Shown here piece after piece: positions 16,878-25,368 of a DNA stretch of 64,000 nucleotides. The notes under the pieces were generated by a model. The model saw nothing but the letters and a program-made list of their open reading frames with translations, had not been told where the DNA came from and searched no databases. Source of the stretch: Shewanella gelidimarina (GTDB lineage: Bacteria; Pseudomonadota; Gammaproteobacteria; Enterobacterales; Shewanellaceae); the NCBI RefSeq assembly GCF_023283945.1, contig NZ_JAKIKW010000011.1, positions 81,867 through 145,866 on the forward strand, read 5' to 3'. Within the stretch, counting starts at the first letter, position 1. The number at the start of each line of letters is the position of its first letter. Made by a program: the position numbers and the translations under genes.

Positions 16878-19250
16878 ATGTTTTCATCTAAATTAAATTC
16901 AATTACCAGTGCAATGCGCTTAGCCGTACTCGTTCCCGCTACGTTTGCTTGTTTGTCAGTTTCTGCTGATGAAGCAGGTGAAATCGACACCACTAATATT
17001 GAAAGGATCATGGTCACTGGGCAAAAGATTGCCAGAACTGTCCAAGAAACAACCACCAGTGTTGCAGTGTTAACCGAGAAGCAGCTTGAGCAAGAGAATA
17101 TTAATGACTTCCGTGAAGTGCTGATCAATACAGCCAATACTCATACTTCTGAAAATCGCAGTTTTAGTATCCGTGGTATTGATGGCTTTAATGTCTCTGG
17201 CGGCGGTAATAGTTTCTTAGCCAGTGTTTATGTAGATGGCGCTCCTCTGCCGGAGAGAATGATTTACGGTGGTGGATTTTCAACATGGGATGCTAAACAA
17301 ATAGAAGTGCTGCGCGGGCCGCAATCTACATTGCAAGGTCGTAATGCTCTGGCTGGCGCGGTGATCATGACGACCCAAGCACCCACTCAAGAGTGGGAAG
17401 GTAAATACCAACTTACTGCGGGTCAAAATGGCCAACAAGAGATTGGAGTCGCCATTGGCGGTGGTTTAATTGAAGATGAACTCGCTTTTCGTTTTAGCGG
17501 TGAGAAAAAAGAAATTGATGGTTACAATGAAAACCTCACTCGTAATGAGACCGCTGATTTTCACGATGATGAAACCTATAGGCTCAAGTTTCTCTATCAA
17601 CCTTTGGCGTTACCTGAATTTTCAGCTCAGCTAGGCTACACCTACGCTAATAGTACCTACGGTAATACCGCCATTGAAATAGCCGCAGGCGAAGATCCAT
17701 TTAGCAATCGTCATAGCTTTAACAATGATGAAAGAAACGAAACCATTAACGCTAACATGCTGGTTTTGGAACTCAATTATGACTTGAGCGATATCTGGAG
17801 CTTAGGCTCATATACCTCTTGGTCAGCTGTGGATACTGATTATAAATGGGATTCTGATTTTCTTGCTATTGCAGGCAGCGTGTTCCCCGAAGATACTGGT
17901 AGTTCCACCTACTATAAAAACACCACTGATTCACTCAGCCAAGAACTTAGGCTTACTTTTGAATACGACAATTTAAGCGGTGTGATCGGCGGCTACTTCT
18001 TTAAAACAGAAATAGACGACAACACCAATGGCTTGAGTAACTTAAAGCTGAACCGCTTAGGTCTTACTAGCGATGTATTACAAGCTCGCTACGGGCTAAG
18101 TGAACCTATCGCCGATCTGGTTGTTGCCCAATATGCCGAATTTAATCCAGCCCACACTAGCCAGCTGTCATCATCGCAACAAACTATTTCAAGTTATGCA
18201 TTGTTTGCCGATGGAGTTTGGAATGTCACCGATAAATGGGATATTTTTGCCGGTATTCGTTTTGACCACGAAAGCCAAGAAACTCAAAACGATGCAAAAT
18301 ATGTCATCTTAAATAAAGATAAAATGCCAGATCCAGCCAATTACATTGGCACTCCTTACGAGGCTATTTCGCCCCTTATCGCGGGCATCAACAAGATGTT
18401 TACCGATCTAGCAAGCAATGCCTCACAAATGACACCGCAGATAGATACCGACTTTAATACCGTGCTGCCTAAGATCGGCGTCAGTTATAACTGGTCAGAA
18501 GATTTAATCACTAGCGTGTCCTTCCAGAAAGGGTACCGCTCAGGTGGAGTCGGCATCAACGGCGCACGTGCTGAAGTATTTGAGTATGATCCCGAGTTTA
18601 CCTACAACTATGAGTTTTCATTGCGTTCAACTTGGTTAAATGGCGACCTTGTGGCCAATGCCAACCTGTTCTATGTTGATTGGCGTGATCAGCAAGTCGC
18701 AGTGCAACTGTCGCCAAACCGTTACGACACCAAAACAGTCAACGCGGGCCAATCAAGTGTTAAAGGTTTTGAGCTCGAACTTAACTATCAACTGAATGAC
18801 GAATTAGCTTTGTATGCCTCTTTCGGCCAAGCTAAAAGTGAATTTATTGATTTTGTCATCAGTATTCCTACTGAAACAGGTGCCATTGTTAACGATCTAT
18901 CTGGTAGACAATTTACCGCGCCGGAATGGACTGGCAATGTGGGCGCGACCTACACTGCCGATAGTGGTATCTTTGCCAACTTAAATGCCAACTATGCCAG
19001 CGGTGCACCCAACCGTGTTAATCCATATCGTAATGGGCTCAAAGAGGGCGATGCGGAATTTGACCTACAAAATGACAGCCGTACCTTGGTTAATATGCAA
19101 CTCGGTTATGAATGGCAAGATATCGGCCTTTACCTCCAAGGTAAGAACTTGTTTGATGAGGAATATATCACCACTAACTTTACCCGTACGCCGAGCCTAG
19201 GAGCCCCTAGACAAGTTGCGCTAACACTGCGCGGCCAGTTTAGTTTATAA
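16878..19250 (+). CDS. TonB-dependent outer-membrane receptor
   Basis: A 790-residue outer-membrane receptor with a signal peptide (about residues 1-30, ending CLSVSA), a TonB-box-like stretch (IERIMVTGQK), a plug domain (about 55-170 with VYVDGAPL and IEVLRGPQSTLQGRNALAGA) and a 22-strand barrel that ends with the aromatic-poor RGQFSL. The Fur box upstream and the PepSY partner across the divergent promoter point to a siderophore as the ligand. The exact siderophore cannot be told from the sequence. A long perfect hairpin terminator follows. Confidence 0.88.
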   Translation: MFSSKLNSITSAMRLAVLVPATFACLSVSADEAGEIDTTNIERIMVTGQKIARTVQETTTSVAVLTEKQLEQENINDFREVLINTANTHTSENRSFSIRGIDGFNVSGGGNSFLASVYVDGAPLPERMIYGGGFSTWDAKQIEVLRGPQSTLQGRNALAGAVIMTTQAPTQEWEGKYQLTAGQNGQQEIGVAIGGGLIEDELAFRFSGEKKEIDGYNENLTRNETADFHDDETYRLKFLYQPLALPEFSAQLGYTYANSTYGNTAIEIAAGEDPFSNRHSFNNDERNETINANMLVLELNYDLSDIWSLGSYTSWSAVDTDYKWDSDFLAIAGSVFPEDTGSSTYYKNTTDSLSQELRLTFEYDNLSGVIGGYFFKTEIDDNTNGLSNLKLNRLGLTSDVLQARYGLSEPIADLVVAQYAEFNPAHTSQLSSSQQTISSYALFADGVWNVTDKWDIFAGIRFDHESQETQNDAKYVILNKDKMPDPANYIGTPYEAISPLIAGINKMFTDLASNASQMTPQIDTDFNTVLPKIGVSYNWSEDLITSVSFQKGYRSGGVGINGARAEVFEYDPEFTYNYEFSLRSTWLNGDLVANANLFYVDWRDQQVAVQLSPNRYDTKTVNAGQSSVKGFELELNYQLNDELALYASFGQAKSEFIDFVISIPTETGAIVNDLSGRQFTAPEWTGNVGATYTADSGIFANLNANYASGAPNRVNPYRNGLKEGDAEFDLQNDSRTLVNMQLGYEWQDIGLYLQGKNLFDEEYITTNFTRTPSLGAPRQVALTLRGQFSL

Positions 19251-19322
19251 GTAGCAGCTAGATGCAAAAAATAGCCAGCTAACATTACTGCAGACGCTTA
19301 TTGGCAGCTGATATAGCTGCTA

Positions 19323-19367
19323 CCATAAGTAAAAAGCGAACCTAAAAGGTTCGCTTTTTACTTATGG
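19323..19367. terminator. Long perfect terminator hairpin
   Basis: CCATAAGTAAAAAGCGAACC (19323-19342) pairs along all 20 bases with 19348-19367 around a 5-base loop. The lower stem contains AAAAA/TTTTT, so it can work as a terminator on both strands, for the TonB receptor and for the convergent secreted-protein gene. Confidence 0.8.
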
Positions 19368-19422
19368 CTAACGTTATAGATAGAGCGAGTGCTACAGAGA
19401 AACTAGCGACAAGATTAATCAG

Positions 19423-19881
19423 TTAGTTACAAACACATTTTGCCGATTGCTCACAAGGCGCTGCAGCGGCAATAGTGCACATACCACTGCTGTTACCAGT
19501 GCCAACGCACCAAGCATTACAATCGAATTTATCCGGGTGACCAGTATCATTGGTGTGAGCGTGCAGCACTTCTTTACCTGGGTTCGATTCGACAAGTAAG
19601 CCATCTTCCATGCAAGCTTCGCCAAACATTCTGCCATTGGCTGTGCCTTTTTCATCGGTGCCAATATGGCAACCGGCAACGCCAGGTGCGACGCCGTCGC
19701 TATCTTTCCACCAAGTCTTTTTCCCTTCCATCCAATCACTGGGCTGAAAGGCAAATACCCCTTTAGCGCCGGGCATATCTTTAGCGCCACTCGATGGGCT
19801 CGCATCATGGTCGTCACCTGCGACTGACATTGCAGAAAAAACAACACAAAAAAGCAGTACTACCGTTTTTAAATAAGTCAT
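19423..19881 (-). CDS. Secreted Cys-rich protein of unknown function
   Basis: A 152-residue protein that I do not recognise. The N-terminus is a signal peptide (MTYLKTVVLLFCVVFSAMSVAG), and the mature protein is acidic and His-rich near its start. Seven cysteines lie in the last third, with the pattern CNAWC, C and C, then CVC at the end, which suggests disulfides or metal binding in the periplasm or outside. I start at the ATG at 19881 because AAAGGA stands just upstream; an earlier ATG at 19923 would spoil the signal peptide. The gene stands alone between the iron-uptake and oxidase loci. Confidence 0.7.
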   Translation of the reverse strand: MTYLKTVVLLFCVVFSAMSVAGDDHDASPSSGAKDMPGAKGVFAFQPSDWMEGKKTWWKDSDGVAPGVAGCHIGTDEKGTANGRMFGEACMEDGLLVESNPGKEVLHAHTNDTGHPDKFDCNAWCVGTGNSSGMCTIAAAAPCEQSAKCVCN

Positions 19882-20229
19882 ATCAATTCCTTTAATCTGT
19901 TTAATATCCACTATTATCGACAAGATTAATTAGGTTTATTGACCCAAACGGCAAATCTTTATACAGCATAAAATACTGTATTAAAAACTAGCAGTGACGA
20001 GTTGTATTATCAAGTTAGATTATTTAAATCCGCTTTATAGCGTATATAACAGCCTAGATAGGTAGTACCTTAATTCACTATAGTCGCTTAGATTCGATAC
20101 TCGGGCTCATGCTGTTGAACACGATTGTAGCTGTGGTATTGCATCGCGTTCCAGATGAACAATAAAGACCATCCGCTTCGCTACCACTTTAGCGCCACGG
20201 AGCAAACTCTGCTCGTTGTATTTATAAAC
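19882..20229. other. Intergenic region
   Basis: About 350 bases between the Cys-rich protein gene and the end of the oxidase operon. It must contain the promoter of the minus-strand Cys-rich gene. I see no gene or clear operator in it. Confidence 0.5.
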
Positions 20230-20257
20230 AAAAAAGCCTGCATCAGCTGGCTTTTTT
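20230..20257 (-). terminator. Terminator of the cbb3-type oxidase operon
   Basis: AAAAAAGCC (20230-20238) pairs with GGCTTTTTT (20249-20257) around a 10-base loop. On the minus strand the stem runs into a T-tract, 15 bases after the stop of the CcoP fusion gene. Confidence 0.75.
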
Positions 20258-20271
20258 AATCGGTAACACCA

Positions 20272-22437
20272 TTAATCAATATTGATATCCGTGTCTTTAT
20301 GATCGTACATATCAGGCGTTGTATGCAGATTGCCAGCAAAGCCCGCTTTTTCTAGCTTTTGCCGCACAGCTTTAACTTGCGCTGCGGTAACCGGTTCTTC
20401 TCGGCCCCCCAGATAGAGACGAACAAAGCTAATGAGTCCCGCTAACTCGCTATCCGTTAGCACGTTTTGAAAGCTGGTCATTGGCATGAAGTTACGTTCT
20501 TCATCCAAATACGTCGGTGCTAAACCACGTATAGTTACCGCAATCGTATTGAACGGATCACTATGCATAATAATGCCGTTATTCAACAGTGTTGGCGCTA
20601 TTGGATCGCGCCCTTTACCATCTTCACCATGGCAAGCACCACAAGTATCCGCATACAAGGCATAAGCACTAAATTGCTCTTCAGCGTAGGACTCCGCCAC
20701 AAATCCTGTGGGTGACAACTGCTTTTGCCCATCAGGAATAGTGTTATGCAAATCCCCCACCAACAGATAACGTGAAATGGTTTCAATGTCATCACGAGTC
20801 ATTAAGCTAGTACTGTTTTTCACCACATCTGCCATGCCAGCAAAAGCCGACCCTTTTGATGAATGTCCCGTGTGCAGAAAGTCTGTCAGCGATTCTAAAT
20901 CCCACCTATCTTCATACAGCTCTTGAGCAGTGATGTTGGGCGCATTCCAGCCATCAATTAAGTTACCTTGGAAGATCTTTTCAGGGATCAAGGCTTGCGC
21001 CAAATTCCTCGGAGTATGGCACTCAGAGCAATGACCTAGCCCCATCACCCAGTACTTACCTTGCTGCCACTGCTCAAGTTCATGATCATTAAGCTGAACA
21101 TGTTCGGGCGCTGAGTACGACAAGGGATCAGTGTCCATAAAGGCAATATTCCAGCCCAACAAACCCATACGGATATTAGAGGGAAAGATCATTGCATTTT
21201 TATCATTTTGCCTTGGAACGGCAGTAATCGATTGTAAATAGCTCCACAGATCTTGGGTATCTTGCTCGGTTAGATACTGATAAGAGGTGTAGGGCATAGC
21301 CGGGTACAAATAACCATGTTTGCCTTTGCCATCAAATAACGCTGCTTTGAAGTTTGCATAATCATTGTCACCAATACCTTCGCTAAGGTGGGGCGTAATA
21401 TTGGTTGAGTAAACCGTGCCAAAGGGCGTTTTAAAAGGCAGGCCACCCGCAAAACGTTCACCACTTTCTGAACTATGACACGCCACACAATCCCCTGCAT
21501 TGGCGAGATACTCCCCTCTCGAAACTGATTCAGGGTCAAGTGCCGCAAGTTTTACATCATACTGGTCTTTTTGCTCAGTGATGTAAGCTCCTATGGCTAA
21601 TATTTCATTACGGCTTAGCTGCTCAGAAAAAGCGGGCATCAGATTATTCAATCCAAATTCGATGGTGTGCTTTATCTCCTCAATGCTACCACCATGCAAC
21701 CAAATATCATCGGACAATATTGGCGCACCGATGTCAGTATTTGCTACCGTACCATCACTATGACAACTCGAGCAGTACTGCATAAAGATCTCTTTACCCA
21801 AATCAACTTTCACTTGGGGAGCGTTGAGATTTCGGCGCTGCAGCGATGCAATATAATAAGATGTTTTTAGAATTTGATCTTCCGACAGTATGTCTTTCCA
21901 CCCAGGCATAGCACCATGACGGCCATGTTCGATTGAGTGTAAAATGTCGACTTCCGTTCCACCATATAACCAATCATGGTCAATCAAATTAGGAAAGTGC
22001 TTTTGTCCCTGCCCATTCCTGCGATGACAGGCACCACAGTGATTTTGAAACAGTAATTCTCCGCTATTCGTGACGTCAGAATTCCTCGCTAATGCAGTGA
22101 GACTGAGATCGGTTAACGGCGTCATTTGAATATCTAAATCAGTGATAGGCGAGCTAAGTGCATCATCACTTTGCTCCCATCCCATTAAGCCAGCCCAATT
22201 TCCAAGGCCCGGATACAGGACTAGAAAACCTGCGGAAATAATAAATGCGATGAGGTACGACAAATAAAATACCCGCGGTGGGGGGGCATCGTTTTCATCA
22301 ATACCATCAAAGGTCTCAATGGTTTTATCTTTATCTGCAGTATGGTCAATTCGCCAATATTTAACGACTACCAACGCCATGAATGCGAGAAAAATCAAGA
22401 TGAATACAATCACCCAGGTGTTCCAGAAAACAGTCAT
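20272..22437 (-). CDS. CcoP fused to a three-heme alcohol-dehydrogenase-type cytochrome
   Basis: A 721-residue pentaheme protein. Residues 1-300 follow CcoP, subunit III of cbb3 oxidase: N-terminal helix (MTVFWNTWVIVF), a second helix near 58-80, and hemes at 134-138 (CGACH) and 222-226 (CSSCH). Residues about 305-700 match the three-heme cytochrome subunit of membrane alcohol/gluconate dehydrogenases, with hemes at 317-321 (CVACH), 470-474 (CSECH) and 599-603 (CGACH) and the typical YSTNITPH and MPYTSY stretches. I chose the ATG at 22437, which has AGGAG upstream and starts one base after the CcoO stop; an in-frame start 10 codons earlier is less likely. The fusion implies direct electron delivery from periplasmic dehydrogenases into the oxidase. 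Confidence 0.85.
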   Translation of the reverse strand: MTVFWNTWVIVFILIFLAFMALVVVKYWRIDHTADKDKTIETFDGIDENDAPPPRVFYLSYLIAFIISAGFLVLYPGLGNWAGLMGWEQSDDALSSPITDLDIQMTPLTDLSLTALARNSDVTNSGELLFQNHCGACHRRNGQGQKHFPNLIDHDWLYGGTEVDILHSIEHGRHGAMPGWKDILSEDQILKTSYYIASLQRRNLNAPQVKVDLGKEIFMQYCSSCHSDGTVANTDIGAPILSDDIWLHGGSIEEIKHTIEFGLNNLMPAFSEQLSRNEILAIGAYITEQKDQYDVKLAALDPESVSRGEYLANAGDCVACHSSESGERFAGGLPFKTPFGTVYSTNITPHLSEGIGDNDYANFKAALFDGKGKHGYLYPAMPYTSYQYLTEQDTQDLWSYLQSITAVPRQNDKNAMIFPSNIRMGLLGWNIAFMDTDPLSYSAPEHVQLNDHELEQWQQGKYWVMGLGHCSECHTPRNLAQALIPEKIFQGNLIDGWNAPNITAQELYEDRWDLESLTDFLHTGHSSKGSAFAGMADVVKNSTSLMTRDDIETISRYLLVGDLHNTIPDGQKQLSPTGFVAESYAEEQFSAYALYADTCGACHGEDGKGRDPIAPTLLNNGIIMHSDPFNTIAVTIRGLAPTYLDEERNFMPMTSFQNVLTDSELAGLISFVRLYLGGREEPVTAAQVKAVRQKLEKAGFAGNLHTTPDMYDHKDTDINID

Positions 22438-22438
22438 A

Positions 22439-23053
22439 TCAACGCTCCTGATCGCTGGCAGTGTCATTGCCTAAGCTTTGCAAATAGTGAATCAAAGCTT
22501 CACCTTTAGTCACTCCCTTCACTGCTAAGCGCGATCGTTCTATTTCATTCTCGGTGTAAGGCACTCCCAATCCTTGTAAGACGCGCATCTTGGCTTCAAT
22601 ATCGTCCCCAGAAAGTGCTTGCCTGAATAACCATGGGTAAGCAGGCATCAATGAGGTAGGCACCACTTGCCTTGGGTCAATAAGGTGTAAACGCTGCCAC
22701 TGAGCTGAGTATTTCCGCCCTAAGTTGGTCAAATCCGGACCCGTTCTTTTCGAACCCCAAAGGTTGGGGAATTCATAGATATCATCACCCTCTTTGTTGG
22801 GGCGACCATCGCGTTTTACTTCAGGCTCTATGTTGCGCACCATTTGCGTATGGCAAACATGGCAGCCTTCACTGATGTAAATGTCCCTGCCCGAAACCTC
22901 TAAAGCCGTTAAAGGTTTAGCCAACGAGGTAGCCCTTATTTCATCGGTGCGAACCAGACTAGGAACAATAAGCACCAATATAGAAAAACTGGCAACCACG
23001 GTGGTGGAAACGATGAGGATTAAGAGCGATTGCGTAAAGTCTTTACTTAGCAT
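22439..23053 (-). CDS. ccoO: cbb3 oxidase subunit II
   Basis: A 204-residue membrane-anchored monoheme cytochrome c. It has an N-terminal helix (about 9-32), CHVCH in SEGCHVCHTQMVRNIEPE, and the CcoO features FPNLWGSKRTGPDLTNLGRKYS and MPAYPWL, where the Met is a heme ligand. It passes electrons from CcoP to the CcoN heme b. It overlaps the end of ccoN by 11 bases and is directly followed by the CcoP fusion gene. Confidence 0.93.
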   Translation of the reverse strand: MLSKDFTQSLLILIVSTTVVASFSILVLIVPSLVRTDEIRATSLAKPLTALEVSGRDIYISEGCHVCHTQMVRNIEPEVKRDGRPNKEGDDIYEFPNLWGSKRTGPDLTNLGRKYSAQWQRLHLIDPRQVVPTSLMPAYPWLFRQALSGDDIEAKMRVLQGLGVPYTENEIERSRLAVKGVTKGEALIHYLQSLGNDTASDQER

Positions 23054-24452
23054 CGGCTGATCCCTCCTGCGCTAGCGAAACGGTTTTATAGAGATTAAAT
23101 ACCATTAGCAGCAGACCTAATACGAAACATGCGCCGCCAAAGAATCGAACAAATAACCAAGGCGCTTTAAAGTCCATCGCTTCAACAAAGCTATAAGCAA
23201 GCGAACCATTCTCTTGCTGCGCCATCCACATGTAACCTTCCCCTATGCCAGCAACCCAAAGTGCGATGGCATAAAGTGCGACCCCAAAATGGGCTATCCA
23301 GAAATGCCATTTAAGCAATCGGTTCGACCAAAGCTTAGTCTTGCCCCACAGTCGCGGAATAAAGTAATAGAACATCGCGATGCCCGACATTGCTACCCAA
23401 CCCAGCGCGGCGGAATGCACATGGCCAATAATCCACTCAGTGTTGTGTGCCAGCATGTTAAACCAACGTATCGCCAGCAAAGGCCCTTCAAACGTCGCCA
23501 AGCAGTAATAGAGTATCGCCGACATAAAGAACCACATAATGTAATCAGTTTTAAGCTTCTCTTTGTTTTGCAGCAAGGTCATAGCGCTGTTAAATGCACC
23601 AGCCCAGGAGGGCAACCATAGGATAAGAGACATCACAATACCGATATTCTGTAACCATACAGGCACAGATGAATAGAGTAGATGATGCGTTCCCGCCCAT
23701 GTATAAAACCCGACTAACCCCCAAAAATGGATTACAGATAAACGATAGGAATAGATCGGACGTTCAGAAATTTTGGGAATGAAATAGTAGTTCATACCGA
23801 TGATGCCAGCAGTGAGCAAAAAGCCCACCGCGTTATGTCCCCACCACCATTGAACGATTGCATCCTGCGCCCCTGCAAATACCGAATATGACTTCATTGC
23901 AGACACCGGCATCGCTAAATTATTAAGAATAAAAATAAGGGCAACAACGATAATAAAGGCGCCGTAAAACCAATTGGAAACAAAGATGTGATTCACTTTA
24001 CGTTTCGCTATGGTGCCAAAAAATAGCACCCCATACAGCACCCAAACAAGCACAATTAACAAATCGATTGGCCATTCAAGTTCTGCATACTCTTTACTTG
24101 AGGTATATCCCATTGGTAAGGTCACTAATGCTAGAAACAACACCAATTGCCATCCCCAAAAAACCATCCAAGACAGGCTTTGATTAAACAGTTTTGTTTG
24201 GCCGGTCCTTTGTACAATGTACAAGGACGTTCCCATCAACATATTAACTACAAAACCGTAGATAACCCCGGAGGTATGCAAGGGTCTCAGGCGGCCAAAC
24301 TGGATATATTCAGAATTGAAATTCAGAACCGGCCAATAAAGCTGAGCTGCAAGCACCACGCCGATAAACATTCCCGCGATGGACCATGCCACCGCAGCCA
24401 CAATAAAATACCGAACCACTTTGACATCATAAAGCTCCGTGCCTGGTGTCAT
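23043..24452 (-). CDS. ccoN: cbb3 oxidase catalytic subunit I
   Basis: A 469-residue, 12-helix heme-copper oxidase subunit. It shows the expected ligands: RLRPLHTSGVIYGF for low-spin heme, WWWGHNAVGF and GTHHLLY for CuB, the GFYTW tyrosine that cross-links in cbb3 enzymes, and EWIIGHVHSAALGW for the heme ligands. It reduces O2 to water at low oxygen and conserves energy across the membrane. The operon has no ccoQ and a non-standard ccoP, so this is probably a second oxidase beside a canonical one elsewhere. Confidence 0.93.
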   Translation of the reverse strand: MTPGTELYDVKVVRYFIVAAVAWSIAGMFIGVVLAAQLYWPVLNFNSEYIQFGRLRPLHTSGVIYGFVVNMLMGTSLYIVQRTGQTKLFNQSLSWMVFWGWQLVLFLALVTLPMGYTSSKEYAELEWPIDLLIVLVWVLYGVLFFGTIAKRKVNHIFVSNWFYGAFIIVVALIFILNNLAMPVSAMKSYSVFAGAQDAIVQWWWGHNAVGFLLTAGIIGMNYYFIPKISERPIYSYRLSVIHFWGLVGFYTWAGTHHLLYSSVPVWLQNIGIVMSLILWLPSWAGAFNSAMTLLQNKEKLKTDYIMWFFMSAILYYCLATFEGPLLAIRWFNMLAHNTEWIIGHVHSAALGWVAMSGIAMFYYFIPRLWGKTKLWSNRLLKWHFWIAHFGVALYAIALWVAGIGEGYMWMAQQENGSLAYSFVEAMDFKAPWLFVRFFGGACFVLGLLLMVFNLYKTVSLAQEGSADAK

Positions 24453-24455
24453 ATG

Positions 24456-24788
24456 CTATTCCCCTTCATTTTTTGTGCCCAGAACCGAGAAGTAGTAAGC
24501 AATATCCTTAATATCTTGCTCTGATAAGGCATCAGCTTGCTGCTGCATTAAAATCGCTAAGCCACTGGTACGCTGTCGAGACTGATAGTCTTTTAAGGAG
24601 GAGATCAAATACCCCATCTTCTGGCCACGTAGATTGGGATAGGGGTCGATAGTAGAAATTCCATCTTCACCATGGCATGTCATACAGACCTTGGCTTTTT
24701 GCTTACCTATTTCAAATGACGGCTCATAGTCAGCTTTGGCATCCATGGTGATGAGCGCAAGTACGACTAGCAGGATTATTCGATTCAT
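24456..24788 (-). CDS. Small periplasmic cytochrome c (c553/c4-like)
   Basis: A 110-residue monoheme cytochrome with a signal peptide (about 1-19, ending MDAKA) and the heme motif CMTCH. A methionine in LAILMQQQ or an equivalent place would be the second ligand. I start at the ATG at 24788, which gives a clean signal peptide; the longer in-frame reading is not needed. It lies 3 bases before ccoN and is probably the soluble electron donor to the oxidase. Confidence 0.8.
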   Translation of the reverse strand: MNRIILLVVLALITMDAKADYEPSFEIGKQKAKVCMTCHGEDGISTIDPYPNLRGQKMGYLISSLKDYQSRQRTSGLAILMQQQADALSEQDIKDIAYYFSVLGTKNEGE

Positions 24789-25167
24789 TAGCGGTTCTCT
24801 TATGTTCTTATGCACCCTATTGAAACTAGTATGAATTGCTTGATTTGCCACAAATACCAGTAATAACATTCAAATAAGCATACGTAGCCGATAATAAATT
24901 GGTTCACTATTGTTAGCAGTACCACTACGAGACAAGCGAGTACGGGGCAATTTTTATGGCCTAATATTGGTGCGAAAATTTGCGTTAGTCACATCACGTA
25001 AATCCCATAAATAGCAGCTAAACATTTTCATTTTTATCCCAATAAAATTGCTGTGCACCATCTTCGTAGCACTATTATTTGTGACCGACATCAAGTAATT
25101 ATCGCTAAGACTGTGGGATATTGAGAGCAAGCAACAGGATGTATCTAGCAATTAAAAGAGAATTGAG
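24789..25167. other. Divergent regulatory region upstream of the oxidase operon
   Basis: These 379 bases lie between the cytochrome/cbb3 operon and a small plus-strand ORF. They hold a partial FNR-like site at 25081-25094. I see no gene. Confidence 0.5.
25081..25094 (+). promoter_or_regulatory. Partial FNR-like box
   Basis: GTGACCGACATCAA matches TTGAT-N4-ATCAA in all five right-half bases and three of five left-half bases. It lies 74 bases before the small ORF and about 290 before the oxidase operon. FNR control would fit a low-oxygen oxidase, but the match is weak. Confidence 0.3.
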
Positions 25168-25293
25168 ATGGATTTTATTAAGCATGTTCCTGCATTATTT
25201 TATGTTTTATTGGGTATCGGTGCGGTTGAAGTGTTCGTGATTGGTCTTGGAGTGAGCATTAAGAAGCTCAAAAAGCGTTTTTCGAATAGCTAA
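25168..25293 (+). CDS. Small single-pass membrane protein (41 residues)
   Basis: ATG at 25168 to TAA at 25293 encodes 41 residues: a short polar start, one hydrophobic helix (about 9-29, with VLLGIGAVEVFVIGLGVS) and a basic tail (KKLKKRFSNS). This is the positive-inside layout of real small membrane proteins. AATTGAG stands just before the ATG, and a strong terminator follows 17 bases after the stop. Its place next to a cbb3 operon without ccoQ is suggestive, but it is read in the opposite direction and has no CcoQ features. Function unknown. Confidence 0.5.
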   Translation: MDFIKHVPALFYVLLGIGAVEVFVIGLGVSIKKLKKRFSNS

Positions 25294-25310
25294 CTAACTA
25301 AGCCAAACGA

Positions 25311-25336
25311 AAAAAGCCTACTAACGTAGGCTTTTT
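25311..25336. terminator. Bidirectional terminator
   Basis: AAAAAGCCTAC (25311-25321) pairs with GTAGGCTTTTT (25326-25336) around TAAC. With A-runs and T-runs on both sides it can end the small plus-strand ORF and the minus-strand puuB gene. Confidence 0.82.
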
Positions 25337-25368
25337 GTTTTGAGGTGCATTATCAAACTAATATGTTG

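Noticed and set aside
19419..19847. 142-residue ORF overlapping the Cys-rich secreted protein
   Set aside because: It is in another frame of the same strand, has no signal peptide and no start signal as good as that of the 19423-19881 gene.
23214..23621. 135-residue plus-strand ORF opposite ccoN
   Set aside because: It is a shadow of the conserved oxidase gene with no independent support.
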